Source: a virus
Length of the DNA: 40,731 bases
Reading direction: 5' to 3' (one strand)
Virus record (IMG/VR): IMGVR_UViG_3300009177_001103
Location: 1-40,731 of that record
Below are positions 12,950 to 20,470 of the stretch, one piece after another (the stretch's first letter is position 1; the number at the start of each line of letters is the position of its first letter). Under the pieces are notes generated by a model. That model worked only from the letters and a program-made list of their open reading frames with translations, was not told the origin of the DNA and made no database searches. A program made the translations under genes and the position numbers.

Positions 12950-15451
12950 TCATGACCTCACGTAGTAGTATTCTCGGTCGCTGTCCCCACTATCTGTACG
13001 TCTTCGTTTCTTTACGTAACCCAATGTTTTAAGAATGATGCCAATACGGGTTTGCATGGCGCGGGTACGTCGTTCGGCGGGTACGTCGAGACAGAGCGAG
13101 CCAAAGATGTCTTGAAGGATCACATTGCCAGGACGTGCGGTGATGAAATCTGCTATTTTATCTTCCCACGGATCATCTTCTCGAACGGATTGTCTCACTT
13201 CGTTTGCTTCTGCCATGATAATGGGGTCATCCGTCCACCATTGTTCTCCTGCACGGTATGCTGCTCTGGCTTCTGCAAAGAGTTGAAAGAGTGAATCTCC
13301 GATTGCTTTGAGGTTGATGTCTCCGACTTGAACCGGGAAGAAGCGGCGGGCGCCGTAGGGGTCAACGATATAGGCAGGGTCATTTGTTGTTCCGACAAAA
13401 ACAGTACGCCTCGGCTGGTCAATCTCATGGCGAGCATAGGCAGGTCGGTAGGCATCAGAAAGCATGGTCAGGAGACTCTTAATCCTGGCTTGTCCTGACC
13501 GGGCGAAGGCATCGAGTTCCGCGAGTTCCGCAACCCATGCTCTGCGTAAGGCAAGGAAGAGGTCTTTCGTCTCAAAACTAACAGAGAGGGCTTTATACCA
13601 AGGGCCACCAACCAACCGACAGAGACTCGTCTTCTTTGACCCTTCCGCTCCTTCGAGGACTATGACGGTATCAACCTGACATCCAGGCTTATAGGCGCGA
13701 GCAACCAAGGACAGGAAAAACGACCGGCCACAGAATGCTGTATACGGCGTTTGCTTCATGTTGCAGAAATCAGAGAAGAAATAAGACAACCGTTCTTCCT
13801 GATCCCATTCCGGCAAGGCGTCTAGCCATGTCGTAATTGGGTCATACTGAAAATCTCGTGACACATGGTCGACGGCTTGCGTACAGTGGCCGAGGTGCAT
13901 CACTGCCATGCGGAACTCTTGCCGGAGATAATCGGCTAACCGCGCGTCGTCGGTATCACTCCAGCCATGGGCATCAAATCCACGTCCATATTCGTCAAAT
14001 TGCGGTTCTCCGTACTCGGCTTGACCTGTGAAGCTGTTGTACTTGAGATTGTCGCGCCACAGCGGCGTATGGCGCAAAATCAAGCTCATGTTGGCAGGAC
14101 ACGCAATAGGATTCCCCTGTTGTGTCGTGAGTAGCCCTTTCCCCCATCCCGCTTCCCTATCCCAGCCATGTCCCTTCGCTAGATTGAAGAGTGTGCCTAG
14201 TGTGACGCTCTCTTCAGTCCCAACTCCGCTTTCGTGAAAGGTTTCCCAGGTCCGGTACTGATCGCCCTCGTCGTAGTGTTCGTCTTTCCGACTCCATTCG
14301 TCCCAGAGATGAAATGCTGATGTGTGTCGCGTCGATGCTAACGCCCGCCCAATTTTCAGCCACGTCTCACGGGTGGCTGGAGAGATAAATGTCAGCGCTT
14401 CTTTGACTTCGAGGGGATTAAACGAGATGATTGTTTTGGAAGGGCGTGTTTTCTTCGGGGGTGCAACTGAGGGTTTCTCGCTCGTCTCCTGTGTTCCTGT
14501 TGTCACTCTCTCTCCCCGGAACCCCTGCTTGTAGAGCGCTTGCGCCGCCGCGCCATAATCCCCGTTATGGTTGAGCAGGGTGTAGACGCTAAACTTCTGA
14601 TAGCCCTTCGTTGTGTCAAATTGCGTCGAGCTGGAAAAGCAATAGAAACAATCTGACCCGGCATAATTGGTCGTGGCGCTCACATCGCGCTGCTTCCCTG
14701 GCCTGCGCCAATGGTCGACCTCTCCAATGCGTCGCACCCATTGCCACCCATGCGGCTCCAAAATGTCACGCCATGACGTGGCCGCGGCAAAGAGATCGCC
14801 AGGCCGCGTGCCGTTCTGTGTGGGTTGTTGCGTAGGAGGAGGGTGATATTCAGGCCGTACAGGCGATTCATCGAACGATCGGCAGAGAGTGAGTATGGCG
14901 TCTCGTTCTGTGGGGGTCAGGGTCACAATGGATTCCCAGCCGCCTTGTAAACGTCGATACGGTTTACCGGATTCATGCACGGTCCCATGACTTGGCGCCA
15001 AAATGCAGAATCCGCCTTCTCCTCGGGTTTCAATCAGGGTCTGGTAGGTCTGTGTGCAGGCGAGCTTCAGGTTCCCAGCGATCGTCGAACAGCGCCAGAG
15101 CAAATGTGCTCCAGGTTTCGGCGTTTGCTCCTCGTAGCCTGCTCGAATACGGGACACGAGCGCTTCAAGTCCTTGTTCTCGCGCTCGAGCGAGAAACGAT
15201 TGATAGGTGTCCCAGTGATCAAAGTCCAACACTTCCAAGTTCCCGCTGACCGCGCCGGCGATGACGCCAATGCCTTGGCGTGTGGGAGGAAACCAGTGCT
15301 GAATCTCTGCGGCCGTGGGGAGTCGGTGCTCGTAGGTGCGCCAGGGCCCAATGGGTTTCTTGCTGCCGTCTTCTTCCGGTGGAATCACACAAAATCCCAA
15401 CGCCAACCCGGTTTGGGCGAGGGACAACATTGGGGAAGTGTGCATCGTCAC
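12950..15451 (-). CDS. PrimPol-helicase replication protein (AEP primase + PriCT + VirE/D5-like helicase)
   Basis: An 833-residue replication protein. Residues ~8-190 form an archaeo-eukaryotic primase/polymerase domain, with the metal-binding LEVLDFDHWD (Asp76, Asp78) and GAHLLWR. Residues ~225-310 match a phage primase-linked module (ILEPHGWQWVRR, then WRRPGK and FSSS). Residues ~343-430 resemble PriCT_2 (LTFISPATRETWLKIGRAL). From ~440 a VirE/D5-type helicase carries Walker A GAEGSKKTS (601-609) and Walker B WVAELAELDAF (~639-649), then GTTND and GARRFFPV. The protein probably primes and unwinds the genome. GTG at 15451 has AAAGG; ATG at 15445 is the alternative. Confidence 0.9.
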   Translation of the reverse strand: MTMHTSPMLSLAQTGLALGFCVIPPEEDGSKKPIGPWRTYEHRLPTAAEIQHWFPPTRQGIGVIAGAVSGNLEVLDFDHWDTYQSFLARAREQGLEALVSRIRAGYEEQTPKPGAHLLWRCSTIAGNLKLACTQTYQTLIETRGEGGFCILAPSHGTVHESGKPYRRLQGGWESIVTLTPTERDAILTLCRSFDESPVRPEYHPPPTQQPTQNGTRPGDLFAAATSWRDILEPHGWQWVRRIGEVDHWRRPGKQRDVSATTNYAGSDCFYCFSSSTQFDTTKGYQKFSVYTLLNHNGDYGAAAQALYKQGFRGERVTTGTQETSEKPSVAPPKKTRPSKTIISFNPLEVKEALTFISPATRETWLKIGRALASTRHTSAFHLWDEWSRKDEHYDEGDQYRTWETFHESGVGTEESVTLGTLFNLAKGHGWDREAGWGKGLLTTQQGNPIACPANMSLILRHTPLWRDNLKYNSFTGQAEYGEPQFDEYGRGFDAHGWSDTDDARLADYLRQEFRMAVMHLGHCTQAVDHVSRDFQYDPITTWLDALPEWDQEERLSYFFSDFCNMKQTPYTAFCGRSFFLSLVARAYKPGCQVDTVIVLEGAEGSKKTSLCRLVGGPWYKALSVSFETKDLFLALRRAWVAELAELDAFARSGQARIKSLLTMLSDAYRPAYARHEIDQPRRTVFVGTTNDPAYIVDPYGARRFFPVQVGDINLKAIGDSLFQLFAEARAAYRAGEQWWTDDPIIMAEANEVRQSVREDDPWEDKIADFITARPGNVILQDIFGSLCLDVPAERRTRAMQTRIGIILKTLGYVKKRRRTDSGDSDREYYYVRS

Positions 15452-15461
15452 GTCATTGCCT

Positions 15462-15677
15462 TTATGAATTGTCTATGAGGAGGATTGCTTCAGTCGCCCT
15501 ATGCGCCGCTAACCGGAGTTGTTCGCCTAACAGCGGGCACTGCAGTGCGTAGGCTTGGTCTGCGAGCGCAAGCATCTCCTTGTGCATCTGTTGGAGTTTT
15601 TCGATTGAGTTTGTTTGTCGTCGCTTCGCTGTGACGAGCGCAGCGATCTCGCTCCCTGGACCAGTGAGAGGAGGCAT
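15462..15677 (-). CDS. Small helical protein between RNase H and the primase
   Basis: A 71-residue helical protein. The start at 15677 lies just after the RNase H stop codon; the longer frame upstream lies inside the RNase H gene. Helical segments SIEKLQQMHKEMLALADQAY and EQLRLAAHRATEAILLI suggest a helical hairpin. Its position between RNase H and the primase-helicase suggests a replication accessory, but no family is recognised. Confidence 0.6.
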   Translation of the reverse strand: MPPLTGPGSEIAALVTAKRRQTNSIEKLQQMHKEMLALADQAYALQCPLLGEQLRLAAHRATEAILLIDNS

Positions 15678-15679
15678 AG

Positions 15680-16138
15680 TTACACCGTTCCCCATCCGAC
15701 ACATGCCGTCCCATGGCTTGTGACATGCTCTCGGTAGGCTTTTCGTGCGAGGAAGTCCGCCCGTCGATTCTGTAGACGGGGAATCCACGTAAATGTGACT
15801 GTCCGTAACTCCTTGACCAGCTCACGTATTTCTTCCCAGAGAGGACGAAGCAAGGGCGCGTTTACTTGATATTCTCCTCGCAACTGTCGAATTGCGAGTT
15901 GACTATCTGAACGAATTTCAATGGGTTCTTGCAAACGATAATGCCAGATTGCCAATTGGACAGCGCGATTGATCGCAAGGTACTCTGTTTGATTATTCGT
16001 AACTCCTGGTCCTTCCGCTAAAAACTCAGCAATTGTGTCAACTTCTTTTCCGTTCTCCACAGCGGACACGCCATAGGTAGCGACGCCCCCAGGATTAAAC
16101 GGCTCCACCGATCCGTCGCAGTACAGAATAAGACCCAT
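15680..16138 (-). CDS. rnhA: Ribonuclease HI
   Basis: A 152-residue RNase H fold enzyme that removes RNA from RNA-DNA hybrids such as replication primers. The four catalytic acids are visible: Asp8 in LYCDGS, Glu52 in NNQTEYLA, Asp78 in RSDSQLA and Asp128 in RRADFLARKA. It sits immediately upstream of the primase-helicase gene, consistent with primer processing. The start at 16138 follows a strong AAAGGAGG site, with a leader hairpin just before it. Confidence 0.85.
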   Translation of the reverse strand: MGLILYCDGSVEPFNPGGVATYGVSAVENGKEVDTIAEFLAEGPGVTNNQTEYLAINRAVQLAIWHYRLQEPIEIRSDSQLAIRQLRGEYQVNAPLLRPLWEEIRELVKELRTVTFTWIPRLQNRRADFLARKAYREHVTSHGTACVGWGTV

Positions 16139-16154
16139 GCAACACGCCTCCTTT

Positions 16155-16176
16155 CCCCCCGGTAGAAACCGGGGGG
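16155..16176 (-). other. Leader hairpin before RNase HI
   Basis: A perfect 9-bp stem (CCCCCCGGT at 16155-16163, ACCGGGGGG at 16168-16176) with a 4-base loop lies directly before the AAAGGAGG site of rnhA. There is no U-run in the minus direction, so it resembles a leader or mRNA-stability hairpin rather than a terminator. It is one of several such elements in this early region. Confidence 0.65.
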
Positions 16177-16191
16177 CCGACTTTGGATGCT

Positions 16192-17010
16192 TTAGTGTTC
16201 GGCGGGACCGCCCATGTCTTTGCTGTCATTCCCCCAGTCAATATCATCCATATCTTCAGGGGGGCCATCTTCGTCGAGGTCGGCCCTCACGCTGATTGCC
16301 CCCTGCTTCTTGACCGCCCCTTTGAGCCCGAGGGTCGCAGTCAACGACGCGGCATAGGCGCGAGAGCGGAGCTTGGTTGCGTCGTCGAACCTCTCAACAA
16401 TGGTAAATGTGACTTGATTGTACGTGCCGCTCTTTTTCTTCCCGCGCGGCACTTCACTGAGCCCAAACGTGATAACGACATCCGCTTTGAAAGCACGGGC
16501 GTTGAGTAAATCGCGATTCAGCGTGGGTAACTGTTTGGTAGCTCCAACGGGCATGTCAAGCCGCACGGGCAATGTGTCGCCCGGCATCAACACATAAAAC
16601 GTGGTGCGCGGCGGGCACGCCGTGCCTTCCCCGTCTTTTCCGCTACCCCACTCCGCTTTGGGACAGATTGCACAGGCGCCCCCAGGAATCCCAACTCCCA
16701 TAATGCCATCCAGCGATTTACAGACGGGCGCCTCGCCGTCGTTCTGCTCAAAAGGGTTCTTCCACAATTGCCGATGTTCCCGCACGCCCAAGATCACGCC
16801 GGTAAAGGTACGCGCGGACACCTCGCCGGGAAGATCCCACGTTTTGCTTGGCGCCTTCGGGACCTTAATCAAATGGAGATCGGTTTCGTTGATCCCATCC
16901 CGGAAGTATTCCTCGACAAGTTCTCTAATCTCCTCGCCGTCTTCGTGAAAGGTTTCATATTGTGGGGCCAGTGAGGTGACCGTTGTTAGTGCTGTCGATT
17001 CTTTTTTCAT
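16192..17010 (-). CDS. Putative single-stranded DNA-binding-like protein with acidic tail
   Basis: A 272-residue protein located before RNase H and the primase-helicase. Features: DLHLIKVPKAPSKTW, then a segment ending GVILGVREHRQLW; a cysteine-containing insert (GGACAICPKAEWG and a further Cys); LMPGDTLPVRLDMPVG; and a very acidic tail (DEDGPPEDMDDIDWGND). Similar proteins in phages and mobile elements are placed near replication genes. An OB-fold-like body with an acidic C-terminus is reminiscent of SSB proteins, whose tails recruit partners. The assignment is inference from layout, not a motif match. Confidence 0.6.
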   Translation of the reverse strand: MKKESTALTTVTSLAPQYETFHEDGEEIRELVEEYFRDGINETDLHLIKVPKAPSKTWDLPGEVSARTFTGVILGVREHRQLWKNPFEQNDGEAPVCKSLDGIMGVGIPGGACAICPKAEWGSGKDGEGTACPPRTTFYVLMPGDTLPVRLDMPVGATKQLPTLNRDLLNARAFKADVVITFGLSEVPRGKKKSGTYNQVTFTIVERFDDATKLRSRAYAASLTATLGLKGAVKKQGAISVRADLDEDGPPEDMDDIDWGNDSKDMGGPAEH

Positions 17011-17035
17011 GGTGTGTTCTCTTCTGTGGTAATGT

Positions 17036-17224
17036 TTACTTCAGCTCTTTGAGTTCGAGTTGCGGCGCCGCTTTGATCTCAGCAGCTTTCACGAGCTTTT
17101 GTGAAATCGGACACACATAGTCGTGCTCTCGTAGCGTGACCGGCTGGATGGCGGGTTGTTGGCACGCTGGGCAGAGATAGCGAATGTTCCCGGCCTGTTG
17201 TTCGTATTTACGTTCGGTTGACAT
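17036..17224 (-). CDS. Small zinc-binding protein (62 aa)
   Basis: A central YLCPACQQPAIQ provides a CxxC pair, with further HDYVCP downstream giving His/Cys ligands, so a zinc ribbon of mixed ligand type is likely. The tail is lysine/glutamate-rich. The start at 17224 lies immediately after the upstream gene's stop (TAGCATG). Function unknown. Confidence 0.55.
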   Translation of the reverse strand: MSTERKYEQQAGNIRYLCPACQQPAIQPVTLREHDYVCPISQKLVKAAEIKAAPQLELKELK

Positions 17225-17225
17225 G

Positions 17226-17558
17226 CTACTTTGCCCATCCTTCCTTACTCATTTTCCCAAGACGCAGATCGGGCGGCGCCGCGTTCAGTAACTTGGCATA
17301 CTGGAGCACGCCCAGGATGCGTTGATGCGCGTTGACAATGCCGACTAGGGCTGTCAATGCAACCTTCTGTAGAGGGGTCGTGTCAGGGCGCGGCCCATAC
17401 TCGGCTTCAACTGCCTCCCATGCGTTGGGACCGTGCTTCGTTGCAATGTAATGCGCCGTGAGCATTTCTTGCGGAAGGAGCCCCATCGCTTCCGCGGCAG
17501 CTTTGTTTAATCCTGGGAGCAACTCTCTTAGTGTGTAAGCAAATTGTGGATCTTCCAT
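17226..17558 (-). CDS. Helical hypothetical protein (110 aa)
   Basis: A helical protein starting MEDPQFAYTLRELLPGLNKA, with further helices around AAEAMGLLPQEMLTAHYIA and QKVALTALVGIVNAHQRIL. The start at 17558 has GAGGAA in the end of the upstream gene. No conserved catalytic pattern seen; possibly a replication or host-takeover accessory. Confidence 0.6.
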   Translation of the reverse strand: MEDPQFAYTLRELLPGLNKAAAEAMGLLPQEMLTAHYIATKHGPNAWEAVEAEYGPRPDTTPLQKVALTALVGIVNAHQRILGVLQYAKLLNAAPPDLRLGKMSKEGWAK

Positions 17559-17560
17559 AA

Positions 17561-17914
17561 TTACGATTCCTCTTTGTCTATGCGTGCGATGATCGCACGG
17601 CGCTTCAGGCGTGCATCGTCAAAAAGTGGAAAGCATGCCTCGCAGAGTTCAGGCACGCCCTCTCCGTTGCATTCTTGACAGTTCGCATTCGCCGTCTCGG
17701 CTTCTTCGAGAGCCTGGAGAGCTTCATACAGTTCTGGCGCCGCGAGAATGAGTGCGCGATTCTCCAGTGTGACGAACTCACAAATACAATGACCGCCGTA
17801 CCATTTTTGATCTTGTTGTCTGTGCTCCTCTGACTGCGATGGGATCTCCGTGTCGCAGACGATGGTATCCGGTTGTTTTTCGCTTTGCCGCCATGGCGGC
17901 GGACTATGTTTCAT
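17561..17914 (-). CDS. Phage early protein with zinc knuckle (117 aa)
   Basis: Begins HSPPPWR and contains ENRALILAAPELYEALQALE, a phrase widely seen in small tailed-phage early proteins of unknown role. A cysteine pattern follows (CQECNGEG, then CEACF), a possible four-cysteine zinc site. The start at 17914 has GAGAGAGGAAA. It is the last gene before a 120-base leader gap to its right. Confidence 0.65.
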   Translation of the reverse strand: MKHSPPPWRQSEKQPDTIVCDTEIPSQSEEHRQQDQKWYGGHCICEFVTLENRALILAAPELYEALQALEEAETANANCQECNGEGVPELCEACFPLFDDARLKRRAIIARIDKEES

Positions 17915-17999
17915 CGTTCGTTTCCTCTCTCTTGCAACCGCCGCTCTGTTTGGTATAGTGAGCGGGTTCTCGATAACTCCTATATCCTTACCCGTCAGT

Positions 18000-18026
18000 T
18001 GGCCCCGCTCTCATCCCGCGGGGCCA
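18000..18026 (-). other. Leader hairpin before 17561-17914
   Basis: A perfect 9-bp stem (TGGCCCCGC at 18000-18008, GCGGGGCCA at 18018-18026) sits in the 120-base gap between two minus-strand genes. No U-run follows in the minus direction. It resembles the other leader hairpins of the region. Confidence 0.6.
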
Positions 18027-18034
18027 ATCAAATC

Positions 18035-18256
18035 TCACGATCGGACCTTCACACCTTCTCCTTTCTGTGTTGGATTTTTGACATTCCGCTTCCGACAGCA
18101 CCGCACCGCGTCGTCCTGTTGGACATGATGCGTCTTGCAGCGTGGACAGGCGTAGCCGTCCGGTATCAAGAGGCACCGGAGATTCGGCGCTCCGAGTTTT
18201 TGTTCCGTACTCAGGGCTCCACATTCGGAGCACTTGTAGGCGAGCAACGCGCGCAT
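18035..18256 (-). CDS. Double zinc-ribbon protein (73 aa)
   Basis: The start at 18256 (AAGGACA upstream) overlaps the previous gene's stop; the long upstream frame is not used. Cysteine pairs: YKCSECGAL, CPRCKTHH and RCC, indicating one or two zinc ribbons joined by a loop. The tail is basic. Probably nucleic-acid binding; unassigned. Confidence 0.6.
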   Translation of the reverse strand: MRALLAYKCSECGALSTEQKLGAPNLRCLLIPDGYACPRCKTHHVQQDDAVRCCRKRNVKNPTQKGEGVKVRS

Positions 18257-18483
18257 TATCCGTTGTCCTTGTGATAGATTTTCGGAATGCGCCCCACGCC
18301 GAGAAAGATCACCGTGCGCCCCAACGTGAGAGTTTTCTTTGTGCTCTTTGAGACCGGCCACACATTCTCTGACCGGCACTCGTCGCAGACCCCACATCGT
18401 GCGTTGATCTGGTAGTTGTGGCAGTCCCGGCACTGATACCACCATTCCCCGAGTTCTGGGCGATCAACATGTTGTTCTTCCAT
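18256..18483 (-). CDS. Zinc-ribbon protein (75 aa)
   Basis: The start at 18483 has a strong AAAGGAGG site. Contains WWYQCRDCHNYQ and CGVCDECRSEN, a four-to-five cysteine zinc ribbon (residues ~18-38), followed by a strand-rich C-terminus (TLTLGRTVIFLGVGRIPK). Adjacent genes on both sides also encode zinc ribbons, suggesting local duplication or a functional set. Confidence 0.6.
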   Translation of the reverse strand: MEEQHVDRPELGEWWYQCRDCHNYQINARCGVCDECRSENVWPVSKSTKKTLTLGRTVIFLGVGRIPKIYHKDNG

Positions 18484-18494
18484 GACTTCCTCCT

Positions 18495-18626
18495 TTATTT
18501 TCTGTGGGGTCCGCCGCGTCTCAAAATACAGGCATCGCAGAACGGCACCCATAGTGTTCCCACCAGCACCCGCCACCGTGCGGCAGTGGGGCAGTCTGTG
18601 ACTGAGCATTTTTTGTCATCCGTCAC
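18495..18626 (-). CDS. Small zinc-ribbon protein (43 aa)
   Basis: A GTG start overlaps the stop of the upstream gene (GTGA). The 43 residues contain CSVTDCPTAARW and PFCDACILRRG, four cysteines in a zinc-ribbon spacing. The overlap supports translation despite the small size. Confidence 0.55.
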   Translation of the reverse strand: MTDDKKCSVTDCPTAARWRVLVGTLWVPFCDACILRRGGPHRK

Positions 18627-18766
18627 GACGCTCTCCAGACCAGCGCCCAGAACACGCCGAGTGCAAACCCGCAGGCTACACTTACGAGCACTGCCACTAA
18701 CCTACGAGACTTGAGTTGTTTGATCTCGGCTTCAAGTTCAACGACATATTCAGTCAACGAAGCCAT
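18623..18766 (-). CDS. Coiled-coil plus membrane peptide (47 aa)
   Basis: Starts after AAGGGAGACCGT. An N-terminal helix (LTEYVVELEAEIKQLKSRR) with heptad-like spacing precedes one membrane segment (LVAVLVSVACGFALGVFWAL). The layout recalls spanin-like or small phage inner-membrane proteins; no function assigned. Confidence 0.55.
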   Translation of the reverse strand: MASLTEYVVELEAEIKQLKSRRLVAVLVSVACGFALGVFWALVWRAS

Positions 18767-19013
18767 ACGGTCTCCCTTGTTTTAAGAACACACTGGGTCG
18801 GGCTGATTGATGAAAATGCAGCGCCACCCCCAGCACGACGAGCTGCCAATCTCTCTCGCCGTACCAGCGCCAGCGAAAGAGCACCGGTCGCAAGGCAATC
18901 GAGAACCTGGTGGTGACGCGCGGCGTTCCTTCCGCTCCGCTTCTCCACGTCCACCTCGCAATGCGTAGCTTGTGGCGCCGCTGACTCCATTGAAAAATCT
19001 GCGTACAGGTCAT
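18750..19013 (-). CDS. Hypothetical basic beta-rich protein (87 aa)
   Basis: ATG at 19013 is preceded by GAGG at proper spacing. The product is basic and beta-rich (FSIALRPVLFRWRWYGERDW, then QLVVLGVALHFHQ). A competing frame on the same strand starting at 19191 by TAATG overlap is also open but has low-complexity Ala/Arg/Ser content, so this frame is preferred. Choice of frame is uncertain; family unknown. Confidence 0.45.
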   Translation of the reverse strand: MTCTQIFQWSQRRHKLRIARWTWRSGAEGTPRVTTRFSIALRPVLFRWRWYGERDWQLVVLGVALHFHQSARPSVFLKQGRPYGFVD

Positions 19014-19028
19014 AGAAACCTCGTGAGC

Positions 19029-19138
19029 GCTGCGCAGGGGGGAGAAGAGTCTCCTGCGCAGCGACTGCCAGAGCGGTAGGCAAAGGAGGAGAGCCTCCGC
19101 TCTGGACAAGGAATGACGCCGGCAGCATTGCGCTGCCG
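19029..19138 (-). other. Three consecutive strong hairpins (structured leader or small RNA)
   Basis: Three stems lie in a row: GCTGCGCAGG/CCTGCGCAGC (19029-19038 with 19053-19062); CCAGAGCGG/CCGCTCTGG (19068-19076 with 19097-19105), extended inward by AGGC/GCCT; and CGGCAGC/GCTGCCG (19120-19126 with 19132-19138). They fill the gap between dcm and the next downstream gene. This may be an untranslated leader, a processed small RNA or a structured DNA site. Strand of function is uncertain. Confidence 0.55.
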
Positions 19139-19190
19139 CTGCGAAGGAGGGGTGATCCGCAGGAGCGTGAACTCGCGTCATGGGTAAACA

Positions 19191-20285
19191 TTAGGCCGCC
19201 CCTTCCGTTCTGAATTGTTTGCCGAACCATTCTATGACATTGACAGTGACGGCATTCCCTAACGCCCGGTATTGTGGCCCATCAGGGCAGACACACGGAA
19301 TCTGTTGACAGAGACAGAGCCAATCATCGGGAAACCCCTGCAATCTGGCGCATTCGATAGGAGTCAGGCGGCGGACTCCATTTTGAGGAATCAACTTGCC
19401 TATTTCTTGATCGTTGACGCCTGCTCTTCCATGTCCCTTTGTTGTAAAGCCGGAGGTCAGTGTTCCTGCAACAAGATGACTTCCTTGCGCGTCGTTATCG
19501 TCTGGGCCTCCCGTGTAGCCGTTGAAACAGTTAACAATTAAATTCATATCGTCTTCTCCCCCTCGGCCTGCCATGTGTCCGCTAGGCGGGACAGTGCGGC
19601 TTCTAAGGGTGGCGGCAACTCTCTTCCCCGTTTCTCCGCTCGGCGCAAAATCCCCGCTGCTGCTCGCGGACTCAAACAGTATTGCGCGGACACCTGACTC
19701 TGTAGGACCGCAGACAAAGAACACGCGGCGCCGTCGCTGGGCGACTCCGAAATACTGACTGTCGAGAACCCGGTAGCCGACAATAGGCCAGCACTCCCGT
19801 AGCCCGTTGAGGACGGTCCACATATCGCGTCCATGATGGGAAGAAAGGAGCCCTGGGACATTCTCGAAAAGCCCCCACTGCGGCTTGACTTCTTTGGCAA
19901 TCCTGACGATTTCCCAGAAGAGACCGGAGCGTTCCCCGCTAAGTCCTGCCCGCTTTCCGGCGACACTGAGGTCTTGGCAGGGGAATCCACCGCAGAGGAG
20001 ATCAACACTGCCGGTGGGTGGTCTTGAGCAAGACTGTCCGTCACTCCGTAACTGTGTATCGGCCCTTGCGCTCCTGTCTGATTCGTTCGGAAAGAAAGAA
20101 GAATATTCATCCCCGTTGCTTTTCCACTCCCGCACGTCAGGCCAGCGGGGAATATGTGACCAGTGTCGTTCAAGGACTCGTCGGCAAAAAGGGTCAATTT
20201 CGATTTGTCCCGCACATCGGTGTCCTTGTCGCTCAAGTCCAAGTTCAAACCCTCCAATTCCGGCGAATAGGGACAGAAATCTCAT
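19191..20285 (-). CDS. dcm: DNA (cytosine-5) methyltransferase
   Basis: A 364-residue C5 cytosine methyltransferase with the usual ordered motifs: I (SLFAGIGGFELGL, residues 5-17), IV (GGFPCQDLS, catalytic Cys103), VI (ENVPG), VIII (QRRRRVFF), IX (RRLTPIECARLQGFP) and X (YRALGNAV). A variable region between VIII and IX would recognise the target. It starts by TAATG overlap with the upstream gene. Likely protects phage DNA from restriction. A second open frame overlaps its middle (see 19544-20110), which constrains the sequence of the region before motif IX. Confidence 0.9.
   Translation of the reverse strand: MRFLSLFAGIGGFELGLERQGHRCAGQIEIDPFCRRVLERHWSHIPRWPDVREWKSNGDEYSSFFPNESDRSARADTQLRSDGQSCSRPPTGSVDLLCGGFPCQDLSVAGKRAGLSGERSGLFWEIVRIAKEVKPQWGLFENVPGLLSSHHGRDMWTVLNGLRECWPIVGYRVLDSQYFGVAQRRRRVFFVCGPTESGVRAILFESASSSGDFAPSGETGKRVAATLRSRTVPPSGHMAGRGGEDDMNLIVNCFNGYTGGPDDNDAQGSHLVAGTLTSGFTTKGHGRAGVNDQEIGKLIPQNGVRRLTPIECARLQGFPDDWLCLCQQIPCVCPDGPQYRALGNAVTVNVIEWFGKQFRTEGAA
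19544..20110 (-). CDS. Overlapping alternative-frame protein inside dcm
   Basis: Within dcm, on the same strand in another frame, an open frame ends at 19544. Its C-terminal part (DGAACSLSAVLQSQVSAQYC, then LSPRAAAGILRRAEKRGREL) closely resembles, from memory, a widespread phage/metagenomic protein of unknown role whose end reads YxLSxxACxGILRRAEKRGKELP. The N-terminal half is Ser/Pro-rich (VDSPAKTSVSPESG), also as in that family. This argues for real dual coding rather than a chance frame. The start is uncertain: ATG 20110 is given, and a TTG at 20257 extends it. Confidence 0.55.
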   Translation of the reverse strand: MNILLSFRTNQTGAQGPIHSYGVTDSLAQDHPPAVLISSAVDSPAKTSVSPESGQDLAGNAPVSSGKSSGLPKKSSRSGGFSRMSQGSFLPIMDAICGPSSTGYGSAGLLSATGFSTVSISESPSDGAACSLSAVLQSQVSAQYCLSPRAAAGILRRAEKRGRELPPPLEAALSRLADTWQAEGEKTI

Positions 20286-20470
20286 TAGGGTTGCTCCTCC
20301 GGCAATTCGCTCGCGGCACTCTCACAATTATCGGCTACACACCAGCCGTTACACTCGGCCTCATCAAAAATGATTACCCCTTCAGGGCAATGTTCCCGGA
20401 TATAGGCAGCGGCTACGCGCAGCATGTAGTGTGCTCGCGATTCCCCTGGCTCAAGGATGATCGTCCTCAC
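20285..20470 (-). CDS. Small hypothetical phage protein (61 aa)
   Basis: A GTG start overlaps the upstream stop (GTGA). The sequence (IILEPGESRAHYMLRVAAAY, EGVIIFDEAECNGWCVADNC) is of a type common among small phage early proteins: a helix followed by a strand and two or three cysteines. It is coupled to dcm by TAATG at its end. Function unknown. Confidence 0.65.
   Translation of the reverse strand: MRTIILEPGESRAHYMLRVAAAYIREHCPEGVIIFDEAECNGWCVADNCESAASELPEEQP

Noticed and set aside
19144-19163. Possible fragment of 16S rRNA 3' end on the minus strand
   Set aside because: Only about 17-20 bases resemble it, with a deletion and changes, and no preceding helix of 16S is present; not called as rRNA.
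18754-19191. Minus-strand frame starting by TAATG overlap with dcm
   Set aside because: The product is low-complexity Ala/Arg/Ser/Pro and would run through three strong hairpins. The frame 18750-19013 has a ribosome binding site and a more protein-like sequence. Not fully excluded.
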